Of a stretch of DNA of 64,000 nucleotides, positions 54,851 to 64,000 are shown one piece after another. The translations under genes were made by a program, and so were the position numbers. Source of the DNA: Aphidius gifuensis. Lineage: Eukaryota; Arthropoda; Insecta; Hymenoptera; Braconidae. The stretch lies in the NCBI RefSeq assembly GCF_014905175.1, contig NC_057790.1, positions 25,260,469-25,324,468 of the forward strand, in the 5' to 3' direction. Position 1 is the stretch's first letter; each line of letters starts with the position of its first letter. A model generated the notes under the pieces. The model had not been told where the DNA came from and searched no databases. It saw only the letters and a program-made list of their open reading frames with translations.

Positions 54851-57578
54851 AAAAAGGAAAAAAAAAAAGAAAACAAATAAACATGTACCTCCGTATCCTT
54901 TTTTGATATCCTACCCCGTGCCTTCCAACTGTTTGCAGTAGTTTCATTGATATTCGGATTGATCCAATCAAATAACTTGAGACATTTGCAAATTTTTGAA
55001 TAACATATTTGTGAAAAATTATAAAAAATTGTAAAAACGCAGGCGCGGTGCTCTGTGAATGCAACAGATCAAGCCCTTGAATAATTAAAATCAGCCACGT
55101 TTATTGAACGTATTATATATAAATATACATTTATACATAGTTGCTTTCGGTTATTACAATTATTGTATAGCCAATCATGTGTCTAAGCGTTGTTATTATT
55201 ATATTTTTATCAACTTATTTCTTCTTGTTCTATTTTTTAAATCACATTTAATCAGCCACTCGTTGACAGCTTGCAAGTTGCTTCATATTAATTATTACTA
55301 TTGTTTTAACCTGGATATATATATTTTTTTTTCTCATAAAACTGCAATGAACATTATATCAAAATAAATGTTTTTATATATTTTTTTTTTGTCGAACAAA
55401 TGTATTGTAAATTTTGTTCGCTTGTGATACTAATTATACCGGGTCAATTGATATATCAATGACATTACAAAATTATTAAAAATTAAATTCAATAATAATT
55501 AGCGCTTAATGGTGCTTTAATAAAAAAGAGAAATATAAATGTTAAAAAAACATTATCATCTTTGCGCAGTTTCATAATTATATTAATTAAAACAAAAAAA
55601 AAGATATCAAAAATATTTTATTGCGATAGATAATTATACAAAACACAATTTCCTTTTGATTTTGCATTGTGCATTGCTGATATATATAAAATTATTTTAA
55701 ATGAAATGAAATTAAAAAAAGGATTGTTTATGTAGTTAATTTTTTTTATACGTCAATGATAATGTCATGTGTGTTCAAGTAAATTGTTCACACAGCAGGA
55801 ATCTTGTTAAATGAAAAAAATAAAAATCCAAGAATATAGAAACGTCTATTTTTATAGGCCGATTATTGATATATAAATGAAAAAGAAATAATAATAGTAA
55901 TTGAATGATGTGTGTGACATATGAATTATTTGATTTAAAAAAAAAATAAATATATAATTTTCTGAGTAAGCGTGTGCCAACAAGGAGAGCATTGCGCATG
56001 AATTATTTAAAAATTAATATGAAATCATATCGTTTATAAACAAGTGATAATAAATTTTCGCTATGTGTCAGGATGATGATAATGAAAATCATGAATTTGT
56101 TATAATACAATCACGAATATCATAATAAATTGGCTTTGTGATCAAGCACGCATGCAGGGATTTTAAAAAAATTATATTAAGAAAATTTAAAAATCTAGCT
56201 AAATGAAGTTAGGATTAAATATTAAAATTAAAAAACAATTTGGTGAAAGCCAAAACGGACCTATCATAAAAGACAGTTTGTGCGCTTACTAACAAAGAAA
56301 AAAAAATAAAAAATAATCATTAACTATGTAACTTTTAATCACCTAAGTAAAAATAAAATAAAAAAAATTAATTAATTAATTAAAACCTATGTTTGTGGGG
56401 TATAAAAAATTAAATTTTTAAACAAAAAATGCGAGGGTATATGCGAAAAAGACAAGTCCCGATTACTAGTGGCAACAAAAAAAAAAAAAAAAAAAAATAT
56501 GGAAAAAACGCTTTTGTATATATTATTATAAATATATTGTATACGCACATTGTAATGACATGGTAAACGTTAAAAAAAAAAAATTCATAAATGGATAGTG
56601 AGCGTTTGTCAATAAAAAAAAAACAAAAAAAAATTATAAATAAAATTTCTCTTGAATAAGAAATGATTAAAATGCTAATTATCATCGTTCAATAATTTGC
56701 CACTTGTTACGTACATATTTTTCCTTTATGTAAAATTCTCTTCTTTTTTTTTTTTTTCTTTGTTCTTTATCAAGGTACCTGAGGCTTGAAGTACGAACGT
56801 GAGGTTCAATGGAAGATCAACGGTGATAAATCGAGAACAAGAGGCCCGTTAACCCAGAAAAAAAAACCAATCTTTGCATTAATTTTTCAGGGCTTGTAAT
56901 ATTTTCATGTTGAACGTAAAAGAAAAAAAAAAAAAAAATCAAGAGAGATAATCAAAGAAATGTTCTTTTATTTTTTATTTATCAGGTAGATTTTTTGCTG
57001 GTTATAGATTTTTTTCAAGTGGACAACTAATTGCTTGAATAATTTGAATTGAAAATTAGATAATAATTCTCATATTGAGCTAAATTTTTCAATGATAAAA
57101 AACACATACGCAACAGGACAAGTCGCATCTTTATTTCCTTTTTTTCTTTTCGATTTTCAAGCATAAATATAACGCAATTATATAAGTCAACGTTCCACAA
57201 CACCAACTTTAAAACTTTTAGTTTCTAATATGTTATAATTTAAGTTTAAAAACGTGAACAGTGAAGCATGGAATTGGATACACTCTGCAAAATTTTATAA
57301 GAAAAATAAATAACTAAAACATTCGATTTCAAACTTTTAGTATATTCACAATGTTTTTTCAATTTTATTATTTTTTATTCCAATACAATTCGATTAAATT
57401 TTATCAACTTGACAATGTCTGAGTGAAGAATACGTGTTTGAAAATGAAAAAAAAAAAAAAAAAAAAAAGTCTATCAATCAGCCACACTATTTACACATAA
57501 AAACAAATAACAATTTGTTTGGACTGAGATAATTTAAAAAAGAATTTATTATAAATTAAATAGTATCTTTTTTGTTTG

Positions 57579-57584
57579 TTTATT
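57579..57584 (-). terminator. candidate poly(A) signal of NDUFV1
   Basis: TTTATT on the + strand reads AATAAA on the gene strand, 40 nt past the NDUFV1 stop codon at 57624-57626. Position and hexamer fit, but this is by motif only. Confidence 0.4.
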
Positions 57585-57623
57585 AAATTTTACTTTGATA
57601 TTATAATCAAGTAAAAAAAACTA

Positions 57624-59827
57624 TTAATTTGTTGCTCGTTGTTGCTTGAAGTTAATTATTCTTTCTTCAATAGCTGGTCTAAAGTGTCTAATGAGACCTT
57701 GAACTGGCCAAGCAGCACCATCAGCCAATGCACAGATTGTGTGAAGTTCAATTTGTTTTGTTAATTCCCAAAGCATATCAATTTCGTGCACCTCAGCATT
57801 ACCCTCGACAAATCTAATTAAAAATTACATATCAAATATAAAATATCGACCTTTCATTCGTTAATAATTATAAGGAGAAAAAAAAAACATACCGGCTCAT
57901 TATTTTGTACATCCAGGATATACCTTCTCTGCATGGAGTGCACTGACCACACGATTCATGTTTATAAAAACTGATGAGACGTTGAATTGCCTTGATGACA
58001 TCAGTTTGCTTGTTCATCACAATCAATGCAGCAGTACCAAATGAACTTTGTACTCTAACAAGATCATCAAAATCCAGAAGAACAGTATCACATACGCTGT
58101 TAAAAATTAAATATGTTATTAATATTTATTATCAGTCTCCTTTTCAAACTAATAATAAACAATTTAATTATTAAAATAAATCAAGGTAATATGTATTTTT
58201 AAAAAGAGTAGTTATAGAATATATAATAACCTCTTTGGAATAATGGGAGTTGATGATCCACCGGGAATAACACCAAGTAAATTATCCCATCCTCCAATAA
58301 CACCACCTGCATGTCTCTCAATAAGCTCCTTCATTGGTATTGACATTTCTTCCTCAACTGTGCAGGGATTATTTACGTGACCAGAAATATTAAAGAGCTT
58401 TGTACCATGATTACGAGGACGACCAAATGAAGCAAACCATGTACCACCACGACGACATATTGTCTATTGTTTTTAGAAATAAAATATTATTAATTAATTG
58501 ATTTATTAAAAAATAAATATACCTATATGATGTTCAATTGATTAATTAACTTACTGGTGCAACAGCAACTGTTTCAACATTTGTTACAGTTGTTGGACAT
58601 CCAAAAAGACCAACATCAGCTGGAAAAGGTGGCTTCAATCTTGGTTTACCTTGTTTACCCTCAATTGATTCAATCAATGCTGTTTCTTCACCACATATAT
58701 ATGCACCAGCTCCACGTTGTACAAATATATCAAAATCATAACCAGAACCACATGCATTTTTACCAATTAAACCAGCTTGATATGCTTCAGCAATAGCAAC
58801 TTGCATATTTGATGCTTCATTATAAAATTCACCACGTATATAAATATATGCAGCACATGCACCCATAGCTCTACCAGCAATTAAACAACCTTCAACAAGT
58901 TTATGTGGATCATGACGCATTATTTCACGATCTTTACATGTACCTGGTTCACCTTCATCAGCATTAACAACTAAATATTTTGGTCTACCATCTGATGGTT
59001 TATTCATAAATGACCATTTCATTCCTGATGGAAAACCAGCACCACCTCTACCTCTTAAACCAGATACTTTAACTTCATTTATAATCCATTCTACTCCTTT
59101 ATCAAGTATCTCTTTTGTCTTGTACCAATCACCACGTTTTAATGAACCTTTCAAACGCCAATCATGTCGTCCATATAAATTTGTAAAAATTCTATCTTGA
59201 TCATTAAGTGGACTTCCATATTTCTGCAATTATTATTAGAAATTCAATTAACAAATTTACATTCAAGAAAATAATTATTTTAAACAATAATATAACACTT
59301 GTTTTTTAATTGTTTATAATTTTTAATTTCATCAATTTAATATTTATTTAATGAATTATCTAATTTGATATTTACAGGTGATTCACTGACGTCAATTGAA
59401 TTGGTAATTATATTATTGCGACGTATTGCACAATTTGTAGTAACAAAATTGTAGGGTAATTGTTTGAAAGTACATATTATTGATTGTTATTGATTAATAA
59501 ATAAATTAAATAATTAAAATACCTTTCCCTCTGGAGCTGCATCAGCAAATGTCCTTGCATTTTGTGTTGTCGTCAGTACACCTCCTAGACGATCTGCAAA
59601 TATATTTTTAATGTTGTTATTTATAAAATTACATAAGTCACAAATTACGTTGTAGGAAATAACAATAAGCTTTCACAATTATCACTTTATCAATGAGTTT
59701 AAATTTGAGTTGGTTTTTTTGGTTTGTTGTTATCACTTTTTATTGTTGAAAAGATTGCAAATTATTGGATAAACTTACTTAATTGTCGACTGGAGATTAG
59801 AGCACAACGACTTATGGCACTCGCCAT
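57624..59827 (-). CDS. NDUFV1: NADH dehydrogenase (ubiquinone) flavoprotein 1, mitochondrial complex I 51-kDa subunit
   Basis: It oxidises NADH at the tip of respiratory complex I in the mitochondrial matrix, passing electrons through FMN to the N3 4Fe-4S cluster. Exons in coding order: 59779-59827, 59523-59593, 58555-59223, 58231-58463, 57893-58096, 57624-57813. All are GT-AG and in phase; total 1416 nt, 471 aa (human 464). ATG 59825-59827 opens a short basic, Ser-rich mitochondrial leader (MASAISRCALISSRQL). Visible motifs are RGRGGAGFP (about 97-105, FMN/NADH site), NADEGEPGTCKDREIMR, GAGAYICGEETALIES, and ESCGQCTPCREG with Cys about 390, 393 and 396. The fourth cluster ligand is Cys about 436 in HTICALGDGAAWP-like sequence. 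All key residues are intact. PREB diverges from it upstream. Confidence 0.98.
59387..59394. promoter_or_regulatory. TGACGTCA palindrome in NDUFV1 intron
   Basis: A perfect CRE/ATF-type 8-bp palindrome inside the intron between NDUFV1 coding exons 2 and 3, in a slightly GC-richer stretch (about 59375-59460). I see no splice-ready exon on the gene strand there. Regulatory use is speculative. Confidence 0.25.
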
Positions 59828-61321
59828 TTTTATAAACTGACAATAATTTATTTATTAATTTGTGATTGTATGTGTCAATCCATATATTACCAAAACATTT
59901 ATGTAGGGACTCTAGACAGTTTACCAACTTGATAAAAAAAAAAATGTAATTACTAAAAAAAACAAACAACAATGTAATAGCACCTGAATATTTGAATCAA
60001 TTTATAAGTTATAAATTATAATTCAATTTAATTTTATCTACGTAAATATTTATTTCTTCGATTTTGCTAATTTGTTTACGGTGATATTTTTAGATTTTAT
60101 TGGAATCATTTTTATTTAGCTGGAAAATAGAAAAATAATAAAACACTGTTATAAATATTTCTCTGCATCCTTTCATTTTTCCCGGAATGGGTAAATTACG
60201 GAGAAAAAGCTCGGAAAAATATTTCTATCAAAAAAAGACAGAATAAAATAAATTAAGGAGTTAGGAAAAGTCAAGAAAACAAAAAGGATGAAATTTTAAT
60301 TCTCCATTTAAGCCAATACTTTGAATAAGAATATTTTATATTGTTAAATTGACATTACGAAAAAATTGCAGAAAAAAAAAAATAATATTCTGTTGAATAT
60401 ACAAAATTCCTCAGTAGTGTACATTGCAATTGGGGATTTTGATGGGTATTTAATAATGCTGGCTTAATTAAAACTAAATTTAAAAAACTGAATAAATTAA
60501 ATAACTATGAGATTTTTTTTTTTTCTGTAGTTATTTAATTTATTCGATTTTTTTAATTTAGTTTTTATGGTACGATTGAACTTTGTATATAAATAAAAAA
60601 ACTAATTTACACTATTCATAACTTGTTAGTTGTTATAATATAAATCGCTAAAATTAAACTCAAGTTATGAGCCGATTCCGATAACTAAAAATCTTAGTGT
60701 TGCTTAGTGTCAGAAGATCGTTTTTAAAAAAACGTAAAAATGTTGCAGCTGATAATGAATTTTATGAAATGAGTAAGTTATTTTTTATATCGATTATAAT
60801 TTATAAAACCTTCATCGTTACCTTAATCAACCAAGGCCTATATTTAAACTATTAAATTTGCTTTCTCAATTGATTTAAATTTTAATTGAAATAAAAATTT
60901 ATTACATAAATTAATTTTACTCTGATAGAAATATTTCTCCGTCTTTTCTCCGTTGTTAACTTATCTCGTAGAAAAAGCGGAGACAATTTTTTTTCATATT
61001 CAAAGCAAAGAAATTCTCCGGAGAGCACCAGAGAATTTTTCTCTCTTCATAATCCAAAATCCACTAGAATTTTAGTGACATCTAGTAACCAAAGTTGCGT
61101 CAAAAACTTGGTCAGTGGACACTACCCTTAAACTCACGAGAAAAACATGAAACGTGGAACTTGTATCATATGTTTATGTTAATGCTCGACAATGAATTAA
61201 CAATAAACATTTGCCAAATAACAAATTGATTAACAAATTGAATTAACTGTGCAAAGTAATAATAGTTTCTAATTCCTACTATAAATTATTAATATTTTAG
61301 TAAATAAAAAGTGTTTATAAA
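59828..61321. promoter_or_regulatory. divergent upstream region of NDUFV1 and PREB
   Basis: The two genes are transcribed away from each other, 1494 bp apart between start codons. It must hold both promoters and 5' untranslated regions. The middle (about 60160-60985) is occupied by the inverted-repeat element listed separately. A mixed-composition stretch at 61050-61180 contains TCAGT at 61112-61116, a possible initiator for PREB about 200 nt before its ATG. Which parts drive which gene cannot be told from sequence. Confidence 0.5.
60198..60953. mobile_element. fold-back or MITE-like element with ~31-33 bp inverted ends
   Basis: The left arm 60198-60230 (ACGGAGAAAAAGCTCGG..., ending ATATTTCTATCA) matches the reverse complement of the right arm 60923-60953 with few differences; weaker pairing continues outward to about 60161 and 60983. 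Inside, 60470-60507 and 60528-60565 form a second inverted repeat, 38 nt per arm, separated by a 20-nt T-rich loop. No transposase frame is present. Nested inverted repeats of this kind suggest a non-autonomous DNA transposon relic (inference). No target-site duplication was identified. Confidence 0.55.
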
Positions 61322-62816
61322 ATGTCATCAAGAATAAATAAAAGTGGTCTTGTAGCAAGGGTTAATTTTCCCCTCTACACAATTCAGATGTTGACTAGCA
61401 GGCACATCCTGGTTGGTGGTGGTGGTGGTGAATCAAAAACAGGAGTTGCTAATGGTTTTGTAAGAATAATTTCAAAATAAATAAACATTTCTTTTTTTAT
61501 TTATCTTAATCATCTAGATCTACCTATTTAAAATTTATGTCTATTTATTGATTGTTTATTAATTATGCACAGGAAATATTTGAAGTATCACATAATGGAT
61601 GGAATTTCATTGCTGAAGAAGTAACAAGACACGAGACTGGTCCAAATGTTGTTATGAATTGTGCAACATATAATGATAATAAAAAAACATGGCTTGCAGC
61701 TGGACAAGAAAGTCACTGTCAACTTTACAGTGTCACATCACGTATTGTGACTCTTGAGAATGGTGAAGTTCCTAAAGCTACAAATGCCACCACAACGCCA
61801 AAAGAAAATTTACGACAAAGAAAAAAAAATGACAAGAATGATGAGACAAATAATTTATCAGCTAATAAAAATGATAAACATAAAAGACTACAGTTAATTC
61901 TTGAACCATCAACAAGTATTAAAACTGATTTTAGTGATGATGAATCACGTCAAAGAATTGTTAGAATAAGTCCAAATGGTAAATACATGGCAACTGGTGG
62001 AGTTGATGGTATTGTACGTTTATGGAAATTTCCTGAGTTAACATTAATTCATTGTTTCAAATTACATGATAAAGAAATTGATGATATTGATTTTAATGTT
62101 AGCAGTAAATTTATATCAACAATTGCTAAAGATGGTAAAGCATTTATTTGTGATATAGCTAAATGTAATAAATATAAAGAATTAACATGGACAACACCAA
62201 GCTCATCAAAATATATGTATAAAAGATTACGTTTTAGAATATCAAATGATAAAAAATTAAATGAACAAATATTTATATTATCAAATGCAACATTATCGAA
62301 AAATCCAAGTTATTTACAACTTTGGGATATTGAACAAGGTATTATTATTAAATCAACATCATTTAAAGAAACATTATCAGCATTAGCAGTATCTGATGAT
62401 GGTAAATTTGTTGCTGTTGGAACAATGTTTTCTGGTTCTGTTGATATATTTATAGCATTTAGTTTACAAAGGGTACTTCATGTATCAAATGCACATAGTA
62501 TGTTTATAACTGGTTTAGAATTTCTTCATACAAAAAATCATGAATTAAATGATAATAGCCATTCAATAAGTGCAGTTACAAGTAATTGTGAAGCTGCTGT
62601 TGTCAGTATATCAGTTGATAATAGAATTTGTATACACAGCATTCCCCACAGACGTAAGTTCAATCAAAAATATATATTATAAACAAATTAGATGATAAAT
62701 TTTTAATAATTTTGTTGATTTATTTTACAGATTCATTGCCATTTTGGTTGGTCATTGTTTTTATAGTGCTAAGTATTTGTGGTGCATTTATATTTTGCAG
62801 CTATGTTGGCATATGA
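61322..62816 (+). CDS. PREB: prolactin regulatory element-binding protein / Sec12, Sar1 exchange factor
   Basis: An ER-membrane WD40 protein that loads GTP onto Sar1 and so starts COPII vesicle coats. Exons are 61322-61459, 61573-62653 and 62731-62816, GT-AG and in phase: 1305 nt, 434 aa (human 417). The N-terminus has FPLYTIQML and the glycine-rich GGGGGESKTG loop (32-41), the Sec12 K-loop region that contacts Sar1 in the yeast protein. AAGQESHCQLY, a lysine-rich linker (about 120-155), NGKYMATGGVDGIVRLWKFP (about 180-199) and FSGSVDIFIAFSLQ (about 330-345) match PREB blade sequences in order. Exon 3 encodes a single C-terminal hydrophobic anchor (LPFWLVIVFIVLSICGAFIF), giving the expected cytosolic propeller with a short lumenal end. 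The longer open frame across both junctions of exon 2 is intron read-through. Confidence 0.97.
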
Positions 62817-63510
62817 CCCGGGTCAATTGAAAATACTTTAGTTAATAGCCAATTAACTGGCTCGGAATTTTTTTTTCTTGTGTAAAAATTCATTAAAATC
62901 AGCACGAAAATATAAAAAAACAAACAAATTGTAAGTAGATTATTATCAAGACAATGTGCATTAAATGTTTTTTGTTTTTTTTTGAGGCTTCTACGTAAAT
63001 AATTATCTGTTGATTGTGTTAGCGTAATCAATTTTATATTTTAAATAATTGTGTATAGTTAATTGGAGTTGTACCAGCACATGTGTTTATTATTTAAGTA
63101 TAGGTATATATTATATATAAATACTTGAATTGTTTGGTTGTTTATAAGTTCTATTTATGAATGTGATTGTGGCACAAATAGAAAAATATAATGGTGAAAT
63201 AATTTTCATATTTATTATTATAATTTTTAATCAATTGACATGATGCATCAAATGTTAGTTCAATAATTATACTGTAAATTTTGTTGAAAATGAAATTATT
63301 TTTATTTTACCTTAAAGGTAATTTAAATTGTATCAGCGGTATTGATTAAAACTGCGTGTGAAGATTATTTAATGTTAATAAAAATCACACAAAAAATTAA
63401 TTTATGTATAAAATAAAAAAGTTAATACAAAGAATTAAAAAAAAAACATAGTTGTTTGTGTATTTTTTAAGTTTTGATTAATATAAATTTAATATTTATT
63501 ATATTTTAAC
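62817..63510. other. PREB 3' flank, no gene seen
   Basis: AT-rich 3' untranslated or intergenic sequence. AATAAA at 63377-63382 is one of several candidate poly(A) signals. No coding frame or RNA gene is supportable. Confidence 0.55.
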
Positions 63511-63693
63511 ATAGCCACCTTGATTATTGTATCACCAGCATGGAGACAAGCTCTTGCAGCAGCAGCACCACCTAAATCAATTGATAAAAATTTTGTAAAT
63601 AAATTAAAATTAACATCTTTGATTGATTGTACATAAACAGGATTATCACCAGATACTTTTCATATCATATCCAGAATATCCAGCATCATCAAG
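63511..63693 (-). pseudogene. decayed PDZ-domain fragment, PDZ-RhoGEF (RhoGEF2/ARHGEF11/12) type
   Basis: Read on the minus strand, three blocks line up with the PDZ domain of Rho guanine-nucleotide exchange factors: DDAGYSGYDMK (63691 to 63658), VSGDNPVYVQSIKD (63656 to 63615) and GGAAAARACLHAGDTIIKV (63572 to about 63516). An extra base at 63657 shifts the frame between blocks 1 and 2. A 42-nt AT-rich insertion (63573-63614) separates blocks 2 and 3. It begins GTTAAT and ends TTTAG like an intron, yet removing it as GT-AG (43 nt) would break the frame. A TGA lies just upstream of block 1 and TAA soon after block 3. The frame shift, stops and lack of the rest of the gene point to a pseudogene fragment. 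It keeps intron-like sequence, so a DNA-level duplicate is likelier than a processed copy (inference). Confidence 0.6.
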
Positions 63694-63750
63694 TCAAACG
63701 TGGTGAATAATAATCGTCCTCGAGTCTTTTTTGCCCTTTTTGCACGTGGC

Positions 63751-63777
63751 AACCAGTGGAACCAGTGGAACCAGGGG
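63751..63777. repeat. 9-bp tandem repeat, three units
   Basis: AACCAGTGG, AACCAGTGG and AACCAGGGG follow one another. On the minus strand this reads as a Gly-Ser-Thr repeat in a 65-codon open frame that I do not call a gene. Confidence 0.6.
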
Positions 63778-63932
63778 CAACTTTGCTATTGTTTGTCAGT
63801 ACCACGTGGAATTGCATTCCGTCATTCGAATCTTTAATTACGTTTAGTAATAACCAACAGAGAACTTTTTTAATATAAAATATCAAATCAAAACTTGATC
63901 ATAGTGAATACTACATTTTAATTTTATCAAAA

Positions 63933-64000
63933 ATGAATGAGCTCAAAATATTACGTAAATCAGGATTTGAAAAAATCTTTGAAAGAAATTATGATGGTTT
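63933..64000 (+). CDS. 5' end of an unidentified gene, cut by window edge
   Basis: ATG at 63933 in a good insect context (TCAAAAATGA) opens a frame that stays open to the window end: 22 codons, MNELKILRKSGFEKIFERNY then DG. The residue mix (Lys, Glu, Phe, Arg, codons ending in A/T) resembles the real exons of this region rather than the Phe/Ile/Lys noise of the intergenic frames. Too little is present to name it. It could also be a chance frame. Confidence 0.45.
   Translation, partial: MNELKILRKSGFEKIFERNYDG

Larger units (their letters stand above)
54741..57623. other. convergent intergenic region between RPUSD2 and NDUFV1
   Basis: It holds the 3' untranslated regions of both genes. AATAAATAAA at 54841-54850 is a likely poly(A) signal for RPUSD2, 100 nt after its stop. 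The rest is AT-rich. GC-richer patches at about 54890-55080 and 56760-56870 have no supportable coding frame. No RNA gene or transposon was seen. Confidence 0.6.

Noticed and set aside
56761..56800. GGTACCTGAGGCTTGAAGTA resembling the insect miR-275 sequence
   Set aside because: The match breaks after GGTACCTGA, and I see no convincing opposite hairpin arm.
58557..58796. 79-codon plus-strand frame rich in Gln and His
   Set aside because: It is the antisense shadow of NDUFV1 exon 3.
59375..59470. Possible extra NDUFV1 exon between coding exons 2 and 3
   Set aside because: There is no acceptor AG in a suitable place on the minus strand, the frames have stops, and the protein is already complete and collinear without it.
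61552..61572. Alternative start MFINYAQ for PREB exon 2
   Set aside because: It is intron sequence ahead of the acceptor at 61571-61572. Exon 1 supplies the conserved FPLYTIQML and glycine-rich loop.
62654..62682. C-terminal extension RKFNQKYIL of PREB
   Set aside because: It is read-through of the donor GTAAGT; splicing to 62731 gives the expected transmembrane anchor.
1..64000. tRNA, rRNA, spliceosomal RNA, CRISPR arrays, intact transposon or viral genes
   Set aside because: Looked for B-box-like GGTTCRA words, RNA polymerase III gene cores, regularly spaced repeats and long polymerase or transposase frames; none was supportable.

Overview
This is nuclear DNA of an animal, most likely an insect. 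It is extremely A+T-rich (long A and T runs throughout), and its genes have GT-AG introns and animal-type proteins. The base composition together with the gene content suggests a very AT-rich insect such as a parasitoid wasp, but that placement is inference. There is no sign of bacterial operons, viruses or intact transposon genes.

Layout. Bases 1603-54740 (+) hold one very stretched gene, an RPUSD2-type RNA pseudouridine synthase. It has seven coding exons (1629 nt, 542 aa) separated by introns of 23.8, 4.7, 7.7, 10.4, 4.8 and 0.1 kb, so about 97% of the span is intronic. Bases 57624-59827 (-) hold NDUFV1 (ND-51), the FMN and 4Fe-4S subunit of mitochondrial complex I, in six exons (471 aa). 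Bases 61322-62816 (+) hold PREB/Sec12, the ER-membrane exchange factor for Sar1, in three exons (434 aa). RPUSD2 and NDUFV1 converge on a 2.9 kb gene-free interval. NDUFV1 and PREB diverge from a 1.5 kb interval that contains a fold-back repeat. The right edge carries a decayed PDZ-domain fragment of PDZ-RhoGEF type (-) and the first 68 nt of another probable gene (+, from 63933). The three complete genes serve unrelated housekeeping tasks (RNA modification, respiration, COPII secretion); nothing suggests a joint pathway.

The most notable non-gene observations are: (i) a near-identical 0.8 kb direct repeat in RPUSD2 introns 4 and 5, whose internal ATC microsatellite differs in length (5 against 9 units); (ii) RPUSD2 exon 5, with about 83% G/C at third codon positions while its neighbours have 22-35%; (iii) a nested inverted-repeat element between NDUFV1 and PREB enclosing a small exon-like segment; (iv) the PDZ pseudogene; and (v) several GC-richer islands in the 23.8 kb first intron that could be alternative first exons, enhancers or old insertions. 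I found no clearly new multi-gene system.
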